NCBI GenBank assembly: GCA_965248805.1
Contig: CBDFKJ010000003.1
Span: 102,656-166,655, forward strand
Direction: 5' to 3'
DNA length: 64,000 nucleotides
Source of the DNA: CBDFKJ01 sp965248805
GTDB lineage: Bacteria > Pseudomonadota > Alphaproteobacteria > UBA6615
Part shown: positions 1 through 8,043 of the stretch, one piece after another
How the letters are laid out: each line of letters begins with the position of its first letter
Position numbering within the stretch: the stretch's first letter is position 1
The notes under the pieces: model-generated
Told to the model about the DNA's origin: nothing
The model's database searches: none
Seen by the model: only the letters and a program-made list of their open reading frames with translations
Made by a program: the position numbers and the translations under genes

Positions 1-514
1 AGGCCGAGCACGGCAACTCTCGCGGCGGCAACACATGGTTCGACCGCACCAACTACTACGAGACTTTCCAGGCTAGCGAGGAGAACCTCGACTGGGCGCT
101 GGATCTGGAAGCCGATCGCATGGTCAACTCGTTCATCGCCGCGAAAGACCTCGAGTCCGAGATGACAGTGGTGCGCAACGAGTGGAAGCGGAACGAGAAC
201 AGCCCCAGCAGCGTGCTCTGGGATCGCGTCCTGTCCTCCGCCTACCTATAGCACAACTACGGCAACACCACGATCGGCGCCCGATCGGACATCGAGAACG
301 TGCCCATCGAGCGCCTGCAGGCCTTCTACCGGAAATACTACCAGCCCGACAACGCTGTGCTGGTGGTCGCCGGGCGTTTCGACCCCGAGCGGGCGGTGGA
401 ACTTGTCGAGGAGAAGTTCGGCCCCATCCCGCGCTCGGATCGCAGTGGCGCCAACCGGTTGTTCAAGACCTACACCGCCGAGCCCGCTCAGGACGGTGAG
501 CGCGCGGTGACTCT
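1..514 (+). pseudogene. M16 (insulinase-like) zinc peptidase fragment with internal stop
   Basis: The reading frame that starts at base 3 matches the M16 peptidase family just downstream of its HxxEH zinc site, which lies outside the window. It includes the family-typical TWFDRTNYYETF and the conserved block around RSDIENVPIERLQAFYRKYY. A TAG stop at 249-251 sits directly before HNYGNTTIGARSDIE. From memory, family members usually have Trp or another residue there, so a single substitution such as TGG to TAG would explain it. The frame then continues to about base 514, where group II intron sequence on the other strand takes over. The gene is therefore broken twice, by a nonsense codon and by insertion or deletion at the intron junction. 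M16 enzymes are periplasmic or processing zinc proteases. No function is expected from this copy. Confidence 0.8.
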
Positions 515-1008
515 GGAGATCTCATCGAAGAAGCCGCGGATATCTGCATCCACGATCCAGTGCACCTCGCGCCGTTCGATACCGTAGGCCAGGGCATCGA
601 GCGCATCATGCGCCCCGCGCCCCGGTCGGAATCCATAGCTGAACCCCAGGAAAGCCACCTCATAGATCGGCGTCAGAAGCACGTCGACCACCGCCCTTTG
701 AACAATCTTGTCCTCAAGTGCCGCGATCCCGAGCGGGCGTGTGCCCCCGTCCGGCTTCAGGATGTTCACCCGCCGGACCGGCGTCGCTCGATAAACGCCG
801 CTGTGTACACGCTGGTGCAGATCGAGCAGTCGCTCGTCCAGTCCCGAGGCGTACGCGCGCCATGTCACGCCGTCGACACCCGGGGCCGCGTCTCGCTTCA
901 ACGCAAGATACGCCTCCCCCAGCGCCAGGGGCGTGATGTGGTGCAGCAGCGCCGTCAGTCGCTCCCGTGGCTTCCTCTTGACGAATAGCCTGTCCCCGTC
1001 AGCGCCTA
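515..1008 (-). pseudogene. Group II intron reverse transcriptase/maturase, N-terminal remnant
   Basis: Translated on the minus strand, the segment gives the N-terminal fingers region of a group II intron RT: LTALLHHITPLALGEAYLALKRDAAPGVDGVTW, with ILKPDGGTRPLGIAALEDKIVQ and GFSYGFRPGRGAHDAL downstream (RT blocks 0-3). It stops at the block around DADIRGFFDEI, so the YADD catalytic motif, the maturase (X) domain and the endonuclease domain are all missing. The 5' end is cut by the IS3-type element near base 1009, and the 3' end runs into the M16 peptidase frame near base 515. No intron RNA domains V or VI are recognisable. It is an inactive remnant. Confidence 0.85.
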
Positions 1009-2335
1009 TGAGACAGATTGCGGGTATTGAATAACGGAGGATTTCTGGCTCATCGTAACCGCCAAGGAGTGGAGATGAGACAGAAATCCGGAACCCGAGA
1101 ATCGTCGTCTGAGCGGCTTGTCAAGAACATCCGCCGGGTGACCCGCAAGCAATATTCCTCTGAGGAAAAAATCCGCCTCGTGTTGGATGGTCTGCGCGGT
1201 GAGTTCAGCATTGCCGAGCTGTGCCGGCGTGAGGGTATCGCCGAGAGCCTTTATTACAGCTGGTCCAAGGAGTTCCTGGAGGCCGGCAAGCGCCGGCTGG
1301 CGGGCGATACGGCGCGTGCAGCAACCAGCAGCGAGGTCACGGACCTTCGCCAGGAGGCGCGGCAGCTGAAGGAAGTCGTCGCCGAGCAGGCCTTGGAACT
1401 GCGGCTGCTCAAAAAAAGCATGATAGCGGATGGGGGAGAATGAGATACCCGGCCACCGAGAAACTGGAAATCATCCGCCTGGTCGAGCAATCCCGTCTGC
1501 CGGTACGCCGAACGCTGGACAAGCTCGGTATCCTGCCCGCGCGATTTTACCGATGGTACGACCGCTACCAGAGCGGCGGGTACGAGGCACTGAAAGACAG
1601 ACCACCCAGGCCGAAGCAGGTCTGGAACCGTATCCCGGATGATGTTCGGGGGCGGGTCTTACGACTGGCCCTGGACGCGCCTGAACTGTCGCCACGTGAG
1701 CTGGCGACGCGCTTTATCGACACCGAAGGCTATTTTGTCTCAGAAGCTTCGGTCTACCGGCTGCTCAAGGCACACGAGCTGATCACCAGTCCAGCCTTCG
1801 TTGTGATCAAGGCCGCCGCCGAGTTCAAGGACAAGACCGTCAGGCCCAATCAGCTGTGGCAGACAGACTTCACCTACCTCAAGGTCATCGGTTGGGGCTG
1901 GTTCTATCTCTCGACCATCCTCGACGACTTCTCGCGCTATATCATCGCCTGGAAACTCTGCACGACGATGCGGACCGAAGACGTCACCGACACGCTGGAA
2001 CTGGCGCTCAAGGCATCAGGCTGCGATCAGGCGAAGGTCGTCCATAGGCCACGGCTGTTGTCCGACAACGGATCCAGCTATATCTCCGGCGACTTGGCCG
2101 AATGGCTCGATGATCAGAGCATGGAGCATGTCCGTGGCGCCCCTTACCATCCCCAGACCCAGGGCAAGATCGAGTGCTGGCACCAGACCCTCAAGAACCG
2201 CATCCTGCTGGAGAACTATTATCTGCCCGGTGATCTCGAAGCCCAGCTCGGCGCCTTCGTCGAGCACTACAACCACCGGCGCTACCACGAGAGCTTGAAT
2301 AACCTCACGCCCGCCGATGTCTACTTCGGTAAAAT
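1009..2335 (+). mobile_element. IS3-family-like insertion sequence, right end lost
   Basis: Two overlapping frames, orfA and orfB, have the usual IS3 arrangement. The left end is placed by inference at the TGAGACAG near 1009, where the intron reverse-transcriptase frame stops. The right end is not recognisable. The orfB C-terminus lacks its usual Lys/Arg-rich tail and runs straight into TRAP receptor coding sequence around 2335, so the element is probably truncated there. No target-site duplication could be found. Confidence 0.7.
1075..1443 (+). CDS. IS3-type transposase orfA (helix-turn-helix subunit)
   Basis: The 122-residue protein has an N-terminal helix-turn-helix of the transposase 8 type (KQYSSEEKIRLVLDGLRGE, then IAELCRREGIAESLYYSW). 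A leucine-rich coiled coil follows (LRQEARQLKEVVAEQALELRLLKK), the typical IS3 OrfA design for binding the terminal repeats and multimerising with OrfB. ATG 1075 is chosen because AAGGAG lies 5 bases upstream. The stop overlaps the orfB start as ATGA (1440-1443), so OrfB may be made by coupling or by frameshifting to an OrfAB fusion. Confidence 0.85.
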   Translation: MRQKSGTRESSSERLVKNIRRVTRKQYSSEEKIRLVLDGLRGEFSIAELCRREGIAESLYYSWSKEFLEAGKRRLAGDTARAATSSEVTDLRQEARQLKEVVAEQALELRLLKKSMIADGGE

Positions 2336-2363
2336 TCGGGTGTTAATTCCTGGCAGGATCTGA
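1440..2363 (+). CDS. IS3-type transposase orfB, C-terminus altered
   Basis: The protein carries an rve/DDE integrase core. The first catalytic Asp lies in LWQTDFTYLKV, the second in LLSDNGSSY, and the Glu in GKIECWHQTLKNRI. The N-terminal region (RYPATEKLEIIRLVEQS, LPARFYRWYDRY, later PRELATRFI) is the usual HTH part. After NNLTPADVYFG the sequence departs from the family into KIRVLIPGRI, which overlaps out of frame with the TRAP receptor codons starting near 2336. The element's own C-terminal 20-30 residues and right inverted repeat are therefore missing. Catalytic residues are intact, but without the right end it should not move. Confidence 0.8.
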   Translation: MRYPATEKLEIIRLVEQSRLPVRRTLDKLGILPARFYRWYDRYQSGGYEALKDRPPRPKQVWNRIPDDVRGRVLRLALDAPELSPRELATRFIDTEGYFVSEASVYRLLKAHELITSPAFVVIKAAAEFKDKTVRPNQLWQTDFTYLKVIGWGWFYLSTILDDFSRYIIAWKLCTTMRTEDVTDTLELALKASGCDQAKVVHRPRLLSDNGSSYISGDLAEWLDDQSMEHVRGAPYHPQTQGKIECWHQTLKNRILLENYYLPGDLEAQLGAFVEHYNHRRYHESLNNLTPADVYFGKIRVLIPGRI

Positions 2364-2917
2364 AGGGCAAGCGGTTCAACATCGGCAATCCCGGCTCCGG
2401 CCAGCGCGGCACAACCGAGGTGCTGCTCGCCGCCCATGGGTGGACGACCGCCGACTTTCAGGCCACGACCGAGTTGACGTCCACTGAACAGTCCAAGGCG
2501 CTTTGCGACGGCGACATAGACGCCTACGGTTACACGGTGGGCGTGCCGAATGCCGGCGTCTCCGTGGCCACGGACGGCTGTAACGCAAAGATCATCAATC
2601 TTAGGGACGCGGTTGTCGACGGTCTGGTGGAGCAGAACCCATACTACGCGTATACCACCATTCCTCAGGGTACTTACAAGACTAGCGACGCGGACGTGAC
2701 GACATTCGGTGTCATGGCAACATTTGTCACCAGCGCCGATGTGCCGGAGCAGATTGTCTATGAGTTGACGCGAGCCGTGTTCGAAAACCTCGACGACTTT
2801 CGAACTCTACATCCCGCGTTCGCCAACCTGGACCCGGCCAACATGATCAAGGACGCATTGTCGGCGCCCCTGCATCCGGGGGCGGCTAAGTACTACCAGG
2901 AAAAAGGCTGGATGTGA
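2336..2917 (+). pseudogene. TAXI-family TRAP transporter solute receptor, N-terminus removed
   Basis: The frame reads WQDLKGKRFNIGNPGSGQRG, then GTTEVLLAAHGW and EQSKALCDGDIDAYGYTVGVPNA, ending KYYQEKGWM. This is the C-terminal two thirds of a TAXI periplasmic receptor, which binds the substrate for a TRAP transporter. The signal peptide and first lobe are missing. The frame begins at the IS3 remnant near 2336, and the first ATG (2420) lies inside the domain, so no functional receptor can be made. The fused permease follows at 3887, as in normal taxi operons, which indicates this locus was once a complete TAXI-TRAP operon. Confidence 0.85.
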
Positions 2918-2929
2918 CGAACTGACGAA

Positions 2930-2964
2930 GCGGCCTGCGCGCCCTCAGCGGTGATGCAGGCCGC
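2930..2964 (+). terminator. Hairpin after the TRAP receptor gene
   Basis: A perfect 9-bp inverted repeat, GCGGCCTGC (2930-2938) and GCAGGCCGC (2956-2964), lies 13 bases after the receptor stop. No T-run follows, so it may act as an attenuator between receptor and permease rather than a full terminator. Confidence 0.4.
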
Positions 2965-2992
2965 CTTCGCACAGCCGGCGGAACGGTATCTA

Positions 2993-3870
2993 GTGGAGGG
3001 ATCGGAACGAAAGAGTCCGAATTGGGATTCCGTATTTTGCTGTGGTATGCGCCCGGCAAGGCGCCGGTCCCGCTCGATCGTGTCGCCGAGATCGTGCGCC
3101 TGACGCAGCAACCGCCGCCGTTTGAGGCGACCCACTGGACGTTGCGCGCGATGGCCAGGGCGGCCGGTATTGCCGCCTCGACGGTGCAGGCGATCTGGAA
3201 GGCTCACGGTCTCAGCCCGCACCGCTGGCGCAACTTCAAGCTGTCGACCGACCCTGCCTTCGCCGAGAAACTCACCGATATCGTCGGCCTGTATGTCGAC
3301 CCGCCGGCCCATGCGGTGGTGTTGTCGATCGATGAGAAGTCACAGATCCAGGCGCTCGACCGCCGGTCTGCCGATGAAGAAGGGACGCGCCGGCACCATG
3401 ACTACAAACGGCACGGCACGACCACGCTGTTTGCGGCGCTCAACGTTCTGGACGGAACGGTGATCGGCCAGAACATGCAGCGCCACCGCCATCAGGAGTT
3501 CATCCGCTTCCTCAACCGCATCGAGCGCACGGTGCCGGCGGACAAGGCCATCCACGCGATCGTCGACAACTACGCGGCGCACAACAAGGACAAGGTCCGC
3601 GCCTGGCTCGCCCGCCATCCGCGCTGGACTTTCCACTTCACACCGACCTCCTGCTCGTGGCTCAATGCCGTCGAGGGCTTCTTCGCAAAACTCACCCGGC
3701 GGCGGCTCAAGCACGGCGTCTTCCATTCCGTCGTCGATCTCCAGGCCGCAATCAACCGCTTCGTCCGCGAATACAATGCGGCCAACCCACAGCCATTCAT
3801 ATCGAAAGCCGACCCCGACGACATCATCGCAGCCCGAAACCGAGGGTTCCAAACGTTGGAATCAATCCAC
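2993..3870 (+). mobile_element. IS630-family remnant flanked by TA duplication
   Basis: The element lies between two TA dinucleotides (2991-2992 and 3871-3872), the diagnostic IS630/Tc1 target duplication. The ends are imperfect inverted repeats: CTAGTGGAGGGATC on the left against CTAGTGGATTGATT read inward from the right, with AACG also matching further in. At about 880 bp it is shorter than a usual IS630 element because the 5' part of its transposase gene is absent. It separates the TRAP receptor from the permease. The inverted repeats are seen directly; the family assignment comes from the transposase. Confidence 0.8.
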
Positions 3871-3873
3871 TAG
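3022..3873 (+). pseudogene. IS630-family transposase lacking its N-terminal DNA-binding part
   Basis: The DDE core is complete: first Asp in VVLSIDEKSQIQALDR, second Asp in HAIVDNYAAHNKDK, and Glu in SWLNAVEGFFAKLTRR. It is preceded by the second HTH (THWTLRAMARAAGIAASTV). The family's first HTH, about 80-90 residues, is absent. The open frame starts with TTG at 3022, only about 30 bp inside the left end. The copy looks like an internal-deletion derivative and probably cannot bind its ends. The stop codon TAG at 3871 uses the flanking TA. Confidence 0.85.
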
Positions 3874-3886
3874 CACCAATTCCGAA

Positions 3887-6421
3887 ATGCGGGCGGACGA
3901 CGTGACGTCAGACGTTGACGAGACCGTCAGAGCGCTGGAGTCGGAGCGCAATGCGCGCGGACGTAGCTTGGCGGTCGCCATTAGCGCCGTCGCGTTCGCA
4001 TGGTCGCTGTTCCAGCTTTGGATAGCCTCGCCGCTGCCGTTCCTGCTGGATTTGGGGATCATCATCGGTGTGCCGGCGCGCGGCATTCACCTTGCGTTCG
4101 GCCTACTGCTTTGTTTCCTCAGCTTTCCCGCGGCACGGCGTTTGGCCGACAAGCCGATTTCGGCATTCGACATGGCACTGGCGGCGCTAGGCACCGCGTG
4201 CGCGCTGTATGTTTTCCTCGCCCACGACGGTCTTGTCGCCCGCCGCGGCGTCCTGCTTGTCTATGATCTCTCCCTGTTCGGATTCGATTTCACCTTTCCG
4301 TTTGAGGCTATTCTGGGCGGTGTCGGGATCGCCATCCTGCTCGAGGCGACGCGGCGGAGCATCGGCCTGCCGCTGGTCATCGTCGCGGTTGTTTTCCTGA
4401 TCTATTCGATATTCGGGCAGTCGATGCCCGAAATCGTTTCGCACAAGGGCCTCTCGTTGACGCGCCTCACGGGCTATCAATGGTTGGGCGGGGAAGCGAT
4501 ATTTGGCATTCCCATCGATGTGTCGGTGAGTTTCGTGTTTCTTTTTGTGCTGTTCGGCGCCTTGCTTGAGCGCGCCGGAGCAGGCCGCTATTTCCTCGAC
4601 TTGTCCTTCGCGCTGGTAGGCCAGTTCCGCGGCGGTCCGGCCAAGGCGGCCATCCTGGCATCCGGTATTACCGGCATGATCTCCGGGTCGTCCATCGCCA
4701 ATGTGGTGACCACGGGTACGTTCACCATCCCAGTGATGCGCAAGGTCGGGATGCCCGCGATCAAGGCGGGCGCCATCGAAGTCGCCGCCTCGGTCAATGG
4801 CCAGATCATGCCGCCGATTATGGGCGCGGCCGCCTTTGTGATCGCGGAATTTCTGGGCATCACCTATTTCGATGTCATCGTCGCGGCGTTCCTGTCCGCG
4901 TTCGTTGCCTACATCGCCTTGTTCTACATATCGCACTTGGAAGCGATGAAGCTCGGACTACGCGGGCTGCCCAAAGCCGAGATTCCGCCGCTCGGGCGCA
5001 CGTTTTGGAGCGGCCTTCATAACCTGATCCCGGTCGTCGTCTTGATCTATCTGCTGATGATCGAGCGCTGGTCGACCAGCCGCTCTGTATTCTGGGCGAT
5101 CGTCGCCTTGGCCCTGATCATTGTCGCCGCCAGGATCCGTGGCGACAGCTTGAACCGGCGGCAGACGATTGTGGTCTACGGTCTGCCCATCGTCGCCTTT
5201 GCCGCACTGGGGGTGGAGGTCGGTACCGCGTTGTTCTGGAGTGCATCGACGGCGGTGATCGTCATTGCCGGCAATGCGCTGTATCGGATGAGCTGGGATG
5301 CGACGGTCTGGGCCGATGGGCGCGGTGCGCTCCACGATATCTTCATCGGGATGGTCCGGGGCGCACGCAACATGGTCGGTATCGCAGTTGCCGTCGCGGC
5401 CGCCGGCACGATAGTCGGTGCCGTCAACTCGACCGGCCTCAACAACGCCATGGTCGGCGTCGTAGAAGTGATCTCCGGCGGCAACGTTTACATCCTGTTG
5501 GGACTAACCGCCGTCTTGTGCCTCATACTCGGCATGGGTCTGCCGACCACGGCGAACTATTTGGTCGTCGCGGCGTTGTTGGCCGGCGTGGTGGTGGAGC
5601 TGGGCAACGCAGCGGGCTTGGTCCTGCCGCTGATCGCAGTTCATCTTTACGTCTTCTATTTCGGACTGATGGCCGACGTGACGCCGCCGGTCTGTCTGGC
5701 GGCCTACGCCGCGGCGGCGATTTCGCGCGCTGATCCTCTGCGCACGGGCATGCAGGCGTTCCTATACGAAATCCGGACGGCCATTCTGCCGGTGGTGTTT
5801 ATCTTCAATACCGAACTGTTGCTGATCGGTGTCGAGAGCTTCTGGCATGGACTGATGGTGTTCGGCGTGTCGTTGACGGCGATCCTGGCCTTCAGCTGCA
5901 TCACCCAGCGCTGGATGCTTGTGCGGTTGAAGCTACATGAAATGGCGTTATTGGCCGTCGTCGTCGTATCGTTGTTCCGGCCCGATTTTGTTCTGAACCA
6001 GTTTTCCCCCGCCTACCGCCCGCAGGATCTGGCTGCCTTTGCCGCGACGGCGGTCGAGCCAGGCCGCTTGGTCCGCTTCCATGTGGTGCGGCAGACGCCC
6101 TATGGTGATCGCTTCAAGCTGTTTGTCGTGGAAACGCCCGAGGCTGGCGCGGTGATCCAATTCCCACCGTACGGCGCGCAGCTCGAGCCGGCCGAGGAAG
6201 GCAACTATCTGGTTTCCGGTCTGGCCTTTGGCTCGCCGGCTGCTCGGGCAGGTGTGGCGTGGGATGATCTGGTCACGGAGGTTGACGTAGAACAGTTGGA
6301 ACGCCCCCCCAAGGAGATCGTCTATCCGTTCGCATTGGCGCTGCTGGGGCTCGTAATCAGCCAGCAATATGCGCGGCGGCGCCGCGCCGACGCGGATGCA
6401 CCGCCGATCGCGGTGGATTGA
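3887..6421 (+). CDS. TRAP transporter fused permease (4TM/12TM)
   Basis: An 844-residue polytopic membrane protein in which the small DctQ-like and large DctM-like TRAP permease subunits are fused, as is typical for TAXI systems. It couples sodium-driven uptake of an organic acid or amino acid to the periplasmic receptor; the substrate is not evident. Membrane segments begin at about residue 25. The conserved DctM loop GGPAKAAILASGITGMISGS is near residues 248-267, and ILGMGLPTTANYLVVAALLA is a later signature. A C-terminal DUF3394-like soluble domain follows (about 705-844). ATG 3887 is 14 bases after the IS630 remnant and has no clear ribosome-binding site, so the insertion may have separated it from its translation signals. 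The longer upstream frame is only the antisense-like continuation through the IS. Confidence 0.9.
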   Translation: MRADDVTSDVDETVRALESERNARGRSLAVAISAVAFAWSLFQLWIASPLPFLLDLGIIIGVPARGIHLAFGLLLCFLSFPAARRLADKPISAFDMALAALGTACALYVFLAHDGLVARRGVLLVYDLSLFGFDFTFPFEAILGGVGIAILLEATRRSIGLPLVIVAVVFLIYSIFGQSMPEIVSHKGLSLTRLTGYQWLGGEAIFGIPIDVSVSFVFLFVLFGALLERAGAGRYFLDLSFALVGQFRGGPAKAAILASGITGMISGSSIANVVTTGTFTIPVMRKVGMPAIKAGAIEVAASVNGQIMPPIMGAAAFVIAEFLGITYFDVIVAAFLSAFVAYIALFYISHLEAMKLGLRGLPKAEIPPLGRTFWSGLHNLIPVVVLIYLLMIERWSTSRSVFWAIVALALIIVAARIRGDSLNRRQTIVVYGLPIVAFAALGVEVGTALFWSASTAVIVIAGNALYRMSWDATVWADGRGALHDIFIGMVRGARNMVGIAVAVAAAGTIVGAVNSTGLNNAMVGVVEVISGGNVYILLGLTAVLCLILGMGLPTTANYLVVAALLAGVVVELGNAAGLVLPLIAVHLYVFYFGLMADVTPPVCLAAYAAAAISRADPLRTGMQAFLYEIRTAILPVVFIFNTELLLIGVESFWHGLMVFGVSLTAILAFSCITQRWMLVRLKLHEMALLAVVVVSLFRPDFVLNQFSPAYRPQDLAAFAATAVEPGRLVRFHVVRQTPYGDRFKLFVVETPEAGAVIQFPPYGAQLEPAEEGNYLVSGLAFGSPAARAGVAWDDLVTEVDVEQLERPPKEIVYPFALALLGLVISQQYARRRRADADAPPIAVD

Positions 6422-6764
6422 AACGAAAGGAGCCAAGTCATGTACGCACGAATTCTGATGCCCATCGACTTGAGCGAGCCCACTTCGTGGATCAGGGCGC
6501 TTCCTGCGGCACTGGGTTGCGCGCAAAGCTTTGAGGCCGAGTTGCACGTAATGACGGTCGTGCCCGACTTCGGCATGAGCATCGTCGGATCCTACTTTCC
6601 GCAAGGGTTCGAGGACAAAGTGATGAATGAGGCGCAGGCTAAACTGCATGCCTTCACGACTGAAAACGTGCCGAAGAACGTGCAGGTTCATCACGTGGTC
6701 GGCCATGGCAGCGTCTACGTGGAGATTCTGCGCATCGCCAGTGACATCGGCGCCGATCTGATCG

Positions 6765-7829
6765 TCATGGCCTCGCACGGGCCGGAATTGAAGGACTCGT
6801 GCCTATCCGGTTAATTCGTACACCCACTACATGTAGGTGCTTCCACTCGCCGGAATATAGCTCGGCGTAGGTTGGAGCCTCGGCCTCTCCTGCGATTCCG
6901 AGCAATGAGCGGAAGGCGTTGAACGGGTAAAACCGCCTGTTGAAGCGGAACGTGAACTCATTGAGGTAGGCTTGTAGATGCTTTGCGCTCACGCCATGGT
7001 GGATGCCACTGAGCCAATTCTTCAGGTTGCTGAAGACGAGGTGGATGATCGGCATGAACTCTTCGGCCACCTCGGGGTCGCCGCATTCGGCAATGGCGTG
7101 GTGATCATAGCCGCGTGTCCGCAAGCTGCCATAGCCACTCCAATCGTCGGTGACGATCAGCGACCCCGGCATAACGGCGTTCTCGACGAAGCCACATAGC
7201 GAATCGGCGCTGCGGTCGGCAGCGACGGACAGCCGCACACGCCCGGCGTAGCGGCCATCCTTCCGCTTGTCCTGCGCGGTGCCGGGCTCCCTGTGGCTGA
7301 CTTCGACGGCAGCAGCCACCAGCGTCTTGTGGTGAACGCCTCGGCCTTCACCACGCATCCGGCCTCCAACATAGGTTTCGTCCACCTCGACATGCTCTCC
7401 TGCCCTGGCACCGATCCGATCCTGATCGGGCCGCACCATACCCGCGCGGAGCTTATGCAGGATGCCGAAGGCGGTTTCGTACCGCGTCAGCCCAAGCTGC
7501 CGCTGAAACTGCACCGCCGACATGCCCGGCGTCTGGCTGGCGACCAGATAGGCGGCCCAAAACCACGTGCTCAAAGGCGTGTGGCTGCGCTCCATGACCG
7601 TGCCGACGGTCAATCCCGTCTGGCGGCGGCAAGCGCGACAGGTCAGGACGCCAGGCCGCGTGGCGATGCGGAAAGGTTCACCCACGACGCCGCAGCGCGG
7701 GCAGGCGAACCCGTCACCCCAGCGAGCCCTTTCCAGGTAGGCGGCGCACGCCGCATCGTCGGAGAAAAGTCGCTGAAACTCGGGGAGGGATTGCGGGAAG
7801 GGCAGGTCGGTGCGGTCGAGAACGTCCAT
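6765..7829 (-). CDS. IS1595-family (ISXO2-like) transposase
   Basis: The protein has an N-terminal zinc ribbon (FACPRCGVVG ... TCRACRRQTG, about residues 41-70), followed by the DDE-type core with HVEVDETYVGGRMRG, LIVTDDWSGYGSLR and LVFSNLKNWLSGIHHGV, the ISXO2/IS1595 signature with its N-K variation. The frame runs past the inverted repeat into the antisense of the interrupted gene, so the last 10 or so residues (SPSIPARARP) are fortuitous. All core motifs are present, so the element may still be active. Confidence 0.9.
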   Translation of the reverse strand: MDVLDRTDLPFPQSLPEFQRLFSDDAACAAYLERARWGDGFACPRCGVVGEPFRIATRPGVLTCRACRRQTGLTVGTVMERSHTPLSTWFWAAYLVASQTPGMSAVQFQRQLGLTRYETAFGILHKLRAGMVRPDQDRIGARAGEHVEVDETYVGGRMRGEGRGVHHKTLVAAAVEVSHREPGTAQDKRKDGRYAGRVRLSVAADRSADSLCGFVENAVMPGSLIVTDDWSGYGSLRTRGYDHHAIAECGDPEVAEEFMPIIHLVFSNLKNWLSGIHHGVSAKHLQAYLNEFTFRFNRRFYPFNAFRSLLGIAGEAEAPTYAELYSGEWKHLHVVGVRINRIGTSPSIPARARP

Positions 7830-7898
7830 GACCCACTATCCGTTGTACGCACACAACCTATCCCTAGTGCGCGTGTATGCGTCAAGCGGATAGGGACG
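6798..7898. mobile_element. IS1595-family insertion sequence (1,101 bp) with 8-bp target duplication
   Basis: The inverted ends begin CGTGCCTATCCGGTT on the left and CGTCCCTATCCGCTT on the right (read inward), differing at 2 of 15 positions. They are flanked by GAAGGACT (6790-6797) and GAAGGGCT (7899-7906), an 8-bp duplication with one mismatch. Eight-base duplications are the rule for IS1595. The insertion interrupts a UspA-type gene. The single mismatch in the duplication suggests the insertion is not very recent. Confidence 0.9.
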
Positions 7899-7988
7899 GA
7901 AGGGCTATCTGATCGGGCCCAACGCCGCGCGGGTCGTGCGCCACGCCACCTGTTCGGTACTCGTCGTCCGCTAGCCTACAGCTCGGCC

Positions 7989-8020
7989 AAAAAAAGCGGG
8001 CGCCGCACGGGCGCCCGCTT
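7989..8020 (-). terminator. Rho-independent terminator for the P460 gene
   Basis: A GC-rich stem (AGCGGGCGCC at 7995-8004 with GGGCGCCCGCT at 8009-8019) is followed on the minus strand by seven T residues. It lies 25 bases past the P460 stop codon. On the plus strand it could also weakly end transcription from the interrupted stress-protein gene. Confidence 0.85.
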
Positions 8021-8043
8021 TCGCATGTGTGCAGGGCGACGTA

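Larger units (their letters stand above)
6440..7974 (+). pseudogene. UspA-type universal stress protein gene split by IS1595 element
   Basis: The frame starts at ATG 6440 (AAAGGAG 9 bases upstream) with MYARILMPIDLSEPTSW and runs to ADLIVMASHGPELKD at 6797. It resumes after the insertion at 7907 with YLIGPNAARVVRHATCSVL and stops at 7972-7974. Removing 6798-7898 plus one copy of the 8-bp duplication gives one uninterrupted 141-codon USP gene with its nucleotide-binding loop G-x9-G(S/N) region (HGPELKDYLIGPNAARV) restored. USPs often follow TRAP permease genes and can regulate them. As it stands the gene makes a protein that lacks the last beta strand. Confidence 0.9.
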
